NCBI GenBank assembly: GCA_964482585.1
Contig: CAYZYO010000086.1
Location: forward strand, 1-10,292
DNA length: 10,292 nt
Source: CAYZYO01 sp964482585
GTDB lineage: Bacteria; Bacillota; Syntrophomonadia; Syntrophomonadales; Syntrophomonadaceae
Direction of reading: 5' to 3'
Made by a program: the position numbers and the translations under genes. Shown piece by piece: positions 6,225-10,292 of this stretch. Numbering within the stretch: position 1 is the stretch's first letter; each line of letters begins with the position of its first letter. The notes beneath the pieces were generated by a model. That model saw only the letters and a list, made by a program, of their open reading frames with translations. It did not search any database and was not told the DNA's origin.

Positions 6225-7400
6225 ATGGCAAAACTTACTAATATCCTACACTGTGATTTAGATGCCTTTTTTGCTTCGGTTGAACAATTGGATAACCCCT
6301 CACTGCAGGGGAAACCAGTTGTGGTAGGGGGCAATATAGATTCCCGTGGAGTAGTATCCACTTGCTCCTATGAAGCCAGAAGGTTCGGTATCCGATCGGC
6401 TATGCCGGCTGCTCAAGCCTGCCGCCTTTGTCCCCAGGCAGTATTTCTTCCGGTAAACATGTCTCGCTATCAGGAAATATCAAAAAGGGTATTTTCCATC
6501 CTGAGCCGGTATTCTCCCATCATGGAGGTTGTTTCTATAGATGAAGCCTTCCTGGATATCAGCGGTTGCTCCAAACTATTTGGCAGCCCGGAAAAAACCG
6601 GTCGTTTGATTAAAGAACAGGTTTATTCCGAGTTGGGGCTCACCATTTCAGTAGGTATTTCCTATAATAAATTCCTGGCTAAACTGGCATCAGATATGGA
6701 TAAACCGGATGGCCTACGTATTATTACTGAAAGTCAGTCATTGGAGCTATTAAGACCATTGCCGGTATCACGAATATGGGGGATAGGGCAGAAGACGCAG
6801 CAAAGAATGGACGAACTGGGCATAAAAACTATTGGTGATATTCAAGATGTGTCGCCGGGATGGTTGGAAGACCAACTTGGCTCAGCAGGTCGCTTATTCT
6901 GGGAACTGGCTCATGGTATTGATAAAAGGGCAGTAAAACCTGAACGAGAAAGAAAGTCTTTGGGCCGCGAAGAAACCTTTCCCCGGGACATTACCGATAT
7001 AACCTACCTGGAAAAACTAATCGTGCAATTCGCGGCTGAATTATGCAAGAAATTACGCCGGGAAGAGCTCTTAGCTGCCAGCATCACCATTAAGCTAAGA
7101 TATAGTAATTTTAAAACCATCACCCGCAGCAAGACCATAACCCCCTGCAATTCTGATACTATTGTAACCCGAATTGCCAGCGAACTATTGCACCATTCCT
7201 ATAGCAACAAACACCCCCTGCGCCTTTTCGGCTTATCCCTGGGACATTTGTCCCCGGCTTCAAGTTTGGAGCAGGGGAGTCTGTTCGGGCCTAAATTTAA
7301 CGCCGATTATAAAAGGATTGATCAGCTTATGGACGAAATAAGGGAACGCTTTGGTCCTGAAGCAATAAACCGGGCTAACTTATTGACTAATGATAAATAG
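6225..7400 (+). CDS. dinB: DNA polymerase IV (Y-family, DinB)
   Basis: A Y-family translesion polymerase of 391 residues that copies past damaged bases without proofreading and helps in stalled-fork tolerance. The palm motif HCDLDAFFASVE gives the metal ligand Asp11 and the steric-gate Phe16. SYEARRFGIRSAMP at 48-61 is the nucleotide-contact finger motif. SIDEAFLD near 104-111 supplies the catalytic pair Asp106-Glu107, and GISYNKFLAKLASD near 144-157 is also intact. The helix-hairpin-helix stretch WGIGQKTQQRMDELGI (185-200) and the little-finger domain follow. QGSLF at 350-354 fits the sliding-clamp binding motif and is followed by a tail with IRERFG, as in many firmicute homologues. GGAGG stands seven bases before the ATG. 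The gene is single and converges with the blaR1-like gene, with 17 bases between stop codons, so it is not part of that operon. Confidence 0.97.
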   Translation: MAKLTNILHCDLDAFFASVEQLDNPSLQGKPVVVGGNIDSRGVVSTCSYEARRFGIRSAMPAAQACRLCPQAVFLPVNMSRYQEISKRVFSILSRYSPIMEVVSIDEAFLDISGCSKLFGSPEKTGRLIKEQVYSELGLTISVGISYNKFLAKLASDMDKPDGLRIITESQSLELLRPLPVSRIWGIGQKTQQRMDELGIKTIGDIQDVSPGWLEDQLGSAGRLFWELAHGIDKRAVKPERERKSLGREETFPRDITDITYLEKLIVQFAAELCKKLRREELLAASITIKLRYSNFKTITRSKTITPCNSDTIVTRIASELLHHSYSNKHPLRLFGLSLGHLSPASSLEQGSLFGPKFNADYKRIDQLMDEIRERFGPEAINRANLLTNDK

Positions 7401-7417
7401 TTTTTGCAATGTCTATA

Positions 7418-9622
7418 TTATTCATAATCATTCATAGAAAACAGAATCTCGCCCCGGGGATTAGTAAGGGTAGCATCCTCTATGCCGTTGGCAGATAAAT
7501 GCTTATACAGGTTGTCATAATGAAGCTGGCGCAGGTCTTCGTAATTGGAACGCATGATAGTGTCAGCCAGCCCTGGAATTTCCTGGCCGGATACCGGCAT
7601 CCGGCAATACTCCCGGACGGAAGGAGCCCAATGAGCGCCATCTTGTGACTGCTCATAGTCAAGCAGCACATAATTGCCGTTTTCATTCTGTTTATAAGTG
7701 ATAGCTGATGGGATAACGCTTCCGCTCACCAGGTCCAGCACATTATCGTAAAGCCTGTATCTAGCGCTAAAGGTGGTGACAAAAACTCTCAAGAGCTGGC
7801 CTTCTTCATAACTGCCAAATATTTTGCAAGCAACTATGGTAAAGCCTAGGTGAGAGTTGGAGTTCTGTACTATTTCGGTAGCATAAACCAGTTTTTCGGT
7901 AGGATCCGGTCCGTCATACTGGAAATCCGGCAGCCGGGTTTCTTCTCTGATAGCCAGGGCCCGGTACCACTCCATGGGAGACAGTGCATCATCGGTCACG
8001 TTGTTGCGCAGGCCCAGAAGATCCTTACACAGCTGCATCATAATAACCCCGCGCAGCCCCTCTGCATTATTTTTTTCAAACTGGGTCAGCATATATTGCA
8101 GAGCATCTTCTCCCCCGAATTTTTTAATATTTTCATACTCCCCTTCATGGGCCTGAATATAAGCATAGGGATTGGAAGCTTCTTTAGGGGAAGACATTAT
8201 TATGGAAAGGTTTTCTTCCACCAGCTTTTCTATCTCAGCTTTCCTTAAGTCTTTTTGTGCCAGTAAATCCTTAACTGCTGACTCTAATCCTTCCTTACCT
8301 AAGCTTTCTCCGGTCCAGAGTATCCCTGTCAGTTTAACACTACCATTATTATCAGATACAACTAATAGCGGACTGCCCATGCTGCAGGTTTCTTTCAGCC
8401 AACCATCTTCATCTACCTGCATACCACCAGCCAGGACTACTTTGCTTAGATCCTCTGGAAGTAGACGGTATTCCAGGGAATAAACCTCGAGGGGGGTATC
8501 TGCCAGATCATCGAAACTCTTTAACAATTCCAGGCGGGTTATTTTCTGGTCAATAATTTTCACTGCTGGGTTTAATTCATAATTGGCAATATCCCGGTCA
8601 ATTACTTCCCAGGCTATACTGCGAATGGGATCTAATTCATCTATTTCCTTTTTCTCAGGATTGGCTGTGAAAGCCAGCACTGAAGCTCCAACTGTTAAGA
8701 TAGCAATTATTATGACCCAAAACCCGGGCTTCTTGTAATTGATAATATTTTTAATCCTGGCTTTTATATTGCTTTCGCCAAAAGCCAATGGATGGGCTAG
8801 CAAAGGAGATGATTTACTTACAGAAAGCGACAACAAGGAGCCGGAGTAAGCAGCTCTGGCCCCTTTACCCAACCGGCTCAACACACTCTCATCACAGGAC
8901 ATTTCCATATCCCGGCTCATAAGGTAAAAAGACCACCAAACCAGGGGATTAAACCAGTGCAGGATGACTACCAAAAACGCCAATGGTTTGATGAGATAAT
9001 CCTTCCGGCGGATATGTGTACGCTCATGTTCCAATATGTATGGTAAATCAGCCTCCTTAACCCCAACTGGAACATAGATTCTGGGCTTAATAAAACCACA
9101 CACAAAAGCGGTGTCGATCTGATCTGATTCGTAAATATTGTTTTTAAGCAGGGTAGAGGGTAATAGTTTCTTTCTTACTTTGGTATATGAAATCACACTG
9201 TAAGTAAGTAGTACCACAATGCCCAGCAGCCAGACAATACTGAAAACCTCAATTGCCGTATGCATAGGGGTGGGGCTGGATATGGCTGGAGTCAATGGTG
9301 AAGAAGCGGTCAAGACCTGCTCCAAGTTGTCCATGCCCGTCGGGGAGGTGGATGTCGGCGTAGGATTGATAATATTGGGTACAAAAGCCAATCCTCCGGG
9401 ATTATTCGGTGAGTTGATAGGAAGAAGCCCAAAAAAACTAAAAGCAGAAGTAAAAGATAGGGGACACAGGAGCCTAAACAGAACCACCGTCCATAAGGCA
9501 TAAGAGAAGACCTTGGGCATTTTTCTTAAGAATATGCGCACCAGTACAACTCCGATAATTACAATCGATGCTGTGATACTCATACCCAATATGGTGGAAA
9601 ATAGTTTCGGCAAAAGACTCAT
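7418..9622 (-). CDS. blaR1: BlaR1/MecR1-like M56 membrane metallopeptidase with a non-PBP sensor region
   Basis: A membrane signal-transducing zinc protease of 734 residues, partner of the BlaI-like repressor gene that it overlaps by four bases (ATGA). Two N-terminal helices (about 10-30 and 39-68) are followed by a Pro/Ser/Thr-rich outer loop (about 71-120), a helix at about 125-145 and the M56 protease domain. The zinc motif HERTH lies at 199-203. HWFNPLVWW at 222-230 and the likely third-ligand stretch DMEMSCDESVL follow, then a fourth helix at about 301-319. Residues 320-734 should be outside the cell. In true BlaR1 this part is a penicillin-binding domain of about 250 residues with STxK, SxN and KTG motifs. 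Here it is much longer, no KTG or KSG is present, and the only SxxK (SSPK near 477) has the wrong surroundings. The signal is therefore probably not a beta-lactam. On activation it should cleave, or cause cleavage of, the repressor. A GGAGG lies seven bases before its ATG. Confidence 0.88.
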   Translation of the reverse strand: MSLLPKLFSTILGMSITASIVIIGVVLVRIFLRKMPKVFSYALWTVVLFRLLCPLSFTSAFSFFGLLPINSPNNPGGLAFVPNIINPTPTSTSPTGMDNLEQVLTASSPLTPAISSPTPMHTAIEVFSIVWLLGIVVLLTYSVISYTKVRKKLLPSTLLKNNIYESDQIDTAFVCGFIKPRIYVPVGVKEADLPYILEHERTHIRRKDYLIKPLAFLVVILHWFNPLVWWSFYLMSRDMEMSCDESVLSRLGKGARAAYSGSLLSLSVSKSSPLLAHPLAFGESNIKARIKNIINYKKPGFWVIIIAILTVGASVLAFTANPEKKEIDELDPIRSIAWEVIDRDIANYELNPAVKIIDQKITRLELLKSFDDLADTPLEVYSLEYRLLPEDLSKVVLAGGMQVDEDGWLKETCSMGSPLLVVSDNNGSVKLTGILWTGESLGKEGLESAVKDLLAQKDLRKAEIEKLVEENLSIIMSSPKEASNPYAYIQAHEGEYENIKKFGGEDALQYMLTQFEKNNAEGLRGVIMMQLCKDLLGLRNNVTDDALSPMEWYRALAIREETRLPDFQYDGPDPTEKLVYATEIVQNSNSHLGFTIVACKIFGSYEEGQLLRVFVTTFSARYRLYDNVLDLVSGSVIPSAITYKQNENGNYVLLDYEQSQDGAHWAPSVREYCRMPVSGQEIPGLADTIMRSNYEDLRQLHYDNLYKHLSANGIEDATLTNPRGEILFSMNDYE

Positions 9623-9978
9623 TCTACCGCCTCCTCAATAATCTTCTTCAATTCCTCGGCATCCTGTTCTGATAGCCTATGGTTGTCAAGGAAGGCGGTA
9701 AGGAATTGGGGGAGCGATCCGTCAAAAGATCTTTCCAGTACGGCTCTGCTTTCATATTTTTGTACATCTTCACGTTTAACCAGTGCAGTAACAGTTGCTC
9801 CCCGGTTCTGAAGAATGTCGCGCTTACATAGTTTTTTTAGCATGGTGTAGGTGGTAGACTTCTTCCAACCCAGCTGGTCAGCACATAATTTCACCAGATC
9901 GGTGGAATTAATGGGCTCATTTTCCCAAACCAGAACGGCCAATTTATACTCGGCATCAAAGAGTTTTAATTTTTCCAT
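9619..9978 (-). CDS. blaI: BlaI/MecI-family transcriptional repressor
   Basis: A 119-residue winged-helix repressor that works as a dimer, of normal length for the family. The DNA-binding part is residues about 1-70: DAEYKLAVLVWENEPINSTD covers the first helices, and WKKSTTYTMLKKLCKRDIL near 38-56 is the recognition helix region, the best-known BlaI/MecI/CopY signature. The wing follows, and residues about 75-119 form the dimer helices. The stretch SLPQFLTAFL at 88-97 lies where BlaI and MecI are cut by the activated protease pathway, but I cannot name the bond. I take the ATG at 9978 because GGAGGT stands eight bases before it; a TTG at 9993 lies in that same site and is unlikely. It is the first gene of the operon with the blaR1-like gene. 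Its own promoter carries two dyads, so autorepression is expected. Confidence 0.95.
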   Translation of the reverse strand: MEKLKLFDAEYKLAVLVWENEPINSTDLVKLCADQLGWKKSTTYTMLKKLCKRDILQNRGATVTALVKREDVQKYESRAVLERSFDGSLPQFLTAFLDNHRLSEQDAEELKKIIEEAVE

Positions 9979-9994
9979 AAGGATTACCTCCAAA

Positions 9995-10012
9995 GGTTTA
10001 TTGCGGTAGACC
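9995..10012. promoter_or_regulatory. BlaI-type operator 1, over the transcription start
   Basis: The core GTTTATTGCGGTAGAC at 9996-10011 is an imperfect dyad and a near copy of the core of operator 2, flanked by G and C to give the 18-base element. The two centres are 26 bases apart, about two and a half helical turns. It covers the expected +1 region of the blaI message, so a bound repressor would block initiation or early elongation. Confidence 0.7.
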
Positions 10013-10020
10013 TATTTATG

Positions 10021-10038
10021 AGTCTACTGCAATAGACC
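10021..10038. promoter_or_regulatory. BlaI-type operator 2, over the -10 box
   Basis: GTCTACTGCAATAGAC at 10022-10037 is a 16-base dyad with a single unmatched pair, GTCTA and TAGAC arms around TGCA. It overlaps the -10 box (10021-10026) and most of the spacer of the blaI promoter. Position, symmetry and the second copy nearby make it the likely main site for the BlaI-like repressor. The BlaI/MecI family is known to bind paired dyads of this size at its own promoter. Confidence 0.75.
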
Positions 10039-10049
10039 ACACTTGTCAA
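10021..10049 (-). promoter_or_regulatory. Promoter of the blaI-blaR1-like operon
   Basis: Read on the minus strand, a perfect -35 box TTGACA (10049 to 10044) is followed by exactly 17 bases and TAGACT (10026 to 10021), which matches the -10 consensus in four of six positions. Transcription would begin near 10014, some 36 bases before the blaI ATG. The -35 box is also inside the small palindrome ACTTGTCAAGT at 10041-10051. Confidence 0.75.
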
Positions 10050-10292
10050 GTAGGTGACACGGGGCTTTTGGCCCAAATATCCTAAAAACAGTGGAAACAT
10101 AGCATATATATGGCATAATTTACCTATATTCATTACTAAAAGTGACAGGATTCTTGCGGAAAATCGAATTTTAAATGCAATGGGATAGCTTCTAATGCAA
10201 ACCCAGCAAAAAAGGATTTGAGGGAGAGTGATAAAAGAAGATCAATGCACCAAAGCACAGAAAGGTCGAACTATCAGCCGCAACTTAGCCCA
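10050..10292. other. Intergenic stretch without a clear gene; possible frame entering at its right end
   Basis: Apart from the blaI promoter, this stretch holds no supported gene. On the plus strand a GTG at 10228 opens a frame that begins VIKEDQCTKAQKGR and stays open for 21 codons to the edge. An ATG at 10245 opens another frame for 16 codons. A GGGAG sits only one base before that GTG and about 17 bases before the ATG, so neither start is well placed. On the minus strand the first 16 codons from the edge are open and end in TGA at about 10242-10244, which could be the tail of a gene outside the window. No choice can be made. Confidence 0.3.

Noticed and set aside
6080..6361. Minus-strand frame of 93 codons across the dinB start.
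   Set aside because: It lies opposite the dinB promoter and the conserved palm motif; composition is not protein-like.
8182..8193. SSPK in the outer part of the BlaR1-like protein as a penicillin-binding SxxK motif.
   Set aside because: No SxN or KTG partner follows and the surrounding sequence is unlike BlaR1 or MecR1, so the match is accidental.
7850..8248. Plus-strand frame of 132 codons inside the blaR1-like gene.
   Set aside because: It is opposite a long, well-supported coding frame with clear family motifs upstream in it; no ribosome binding site or recognisable domain.
10061..10076. GGGC-TTTTG-GCCC mini hairpin upstream of the blaI promoter.
   Set aside because: Only four pairs and no T-tract; too small to call a terminator or riboregulator.
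9984..10133. Minus-strand frame of 49 codons from an ATG at 10133, starting MNIGKLCHIYAMFPLF.
   Set aside because: It runs through the whole blaI promoter and both operators, stops in the blaI ribosome binding site and has no ribosome binding site of its own.

Overview
The window looks like chromosome of a Gram-positive bacterium of the Firmicutes, most likely a clostridial or syntrophomonad-like lineage. The grounds are AGGAGG-type ribosome binding sites, moderate AT-richness, a BlaI/BlaR1-type pair, a YkvI-type membrane protein and a two-component system placed next to an FtsX-type ABC exporter. The lineage is an inference from gene content and style; no rRNA or tRNA is present to anchor it. 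No mobile element, CRISPR array or RNA gene was recognised.

Left part (1-4629, + strand): the 3' end of an OmpR-type response regulator gene is followed one base later by a short sensor kinase whose two membrane helices have almost no extracellular loop. After a gap holding a probable terminator and a perfect inverted repeat over a candidate promoter, there is an ABC ATPase and an 862-residue permease with two FtsX units, joined by an ATGA overlap. This has the layout of a sensor-kinase-controlled export or cell-envelope defence module. Its substrate cannot be read from the sequence.

Middle (4630-6224, + strand): a YkvI-family membrane protein (LeuT-fold type) that probably starts at a TTG with a strong ribosome binding site. 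The 280 bases before it hold a possible 35-residue single-helix membrane protein, a hairpin with a T-tract inside that small frame, and an 11-codon leader frame ending in the ribosome binding site of the transporter gene. A gap with an extended -10 promoter leads to the next gene.

Right part (6225-10292): dinB (DNA polymerase IV, + strand) converges with a blaI-blaR1-like operon (- strand), leaving 17 bases between their stop codons. The membrane metallopeptidase keeps the zinc-site and four-helix core of BlaR1, but its roughly 415-residue outer part shows no penicillin-binding motifs, so it probably senses something other than a beta-lactam. The blaI promoter is unusually easy to read: TTGACA, a 17-base spacer and TAGACT. 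Two near-identical dyads lie over the -10 and the transcription start, so self-repression is very likely. No second copy of that operator was found by eye in the window, so any other target genes lie outside it. The last 250 bases hold no clear gene, though a frame may begin near 10228 and run off the end.
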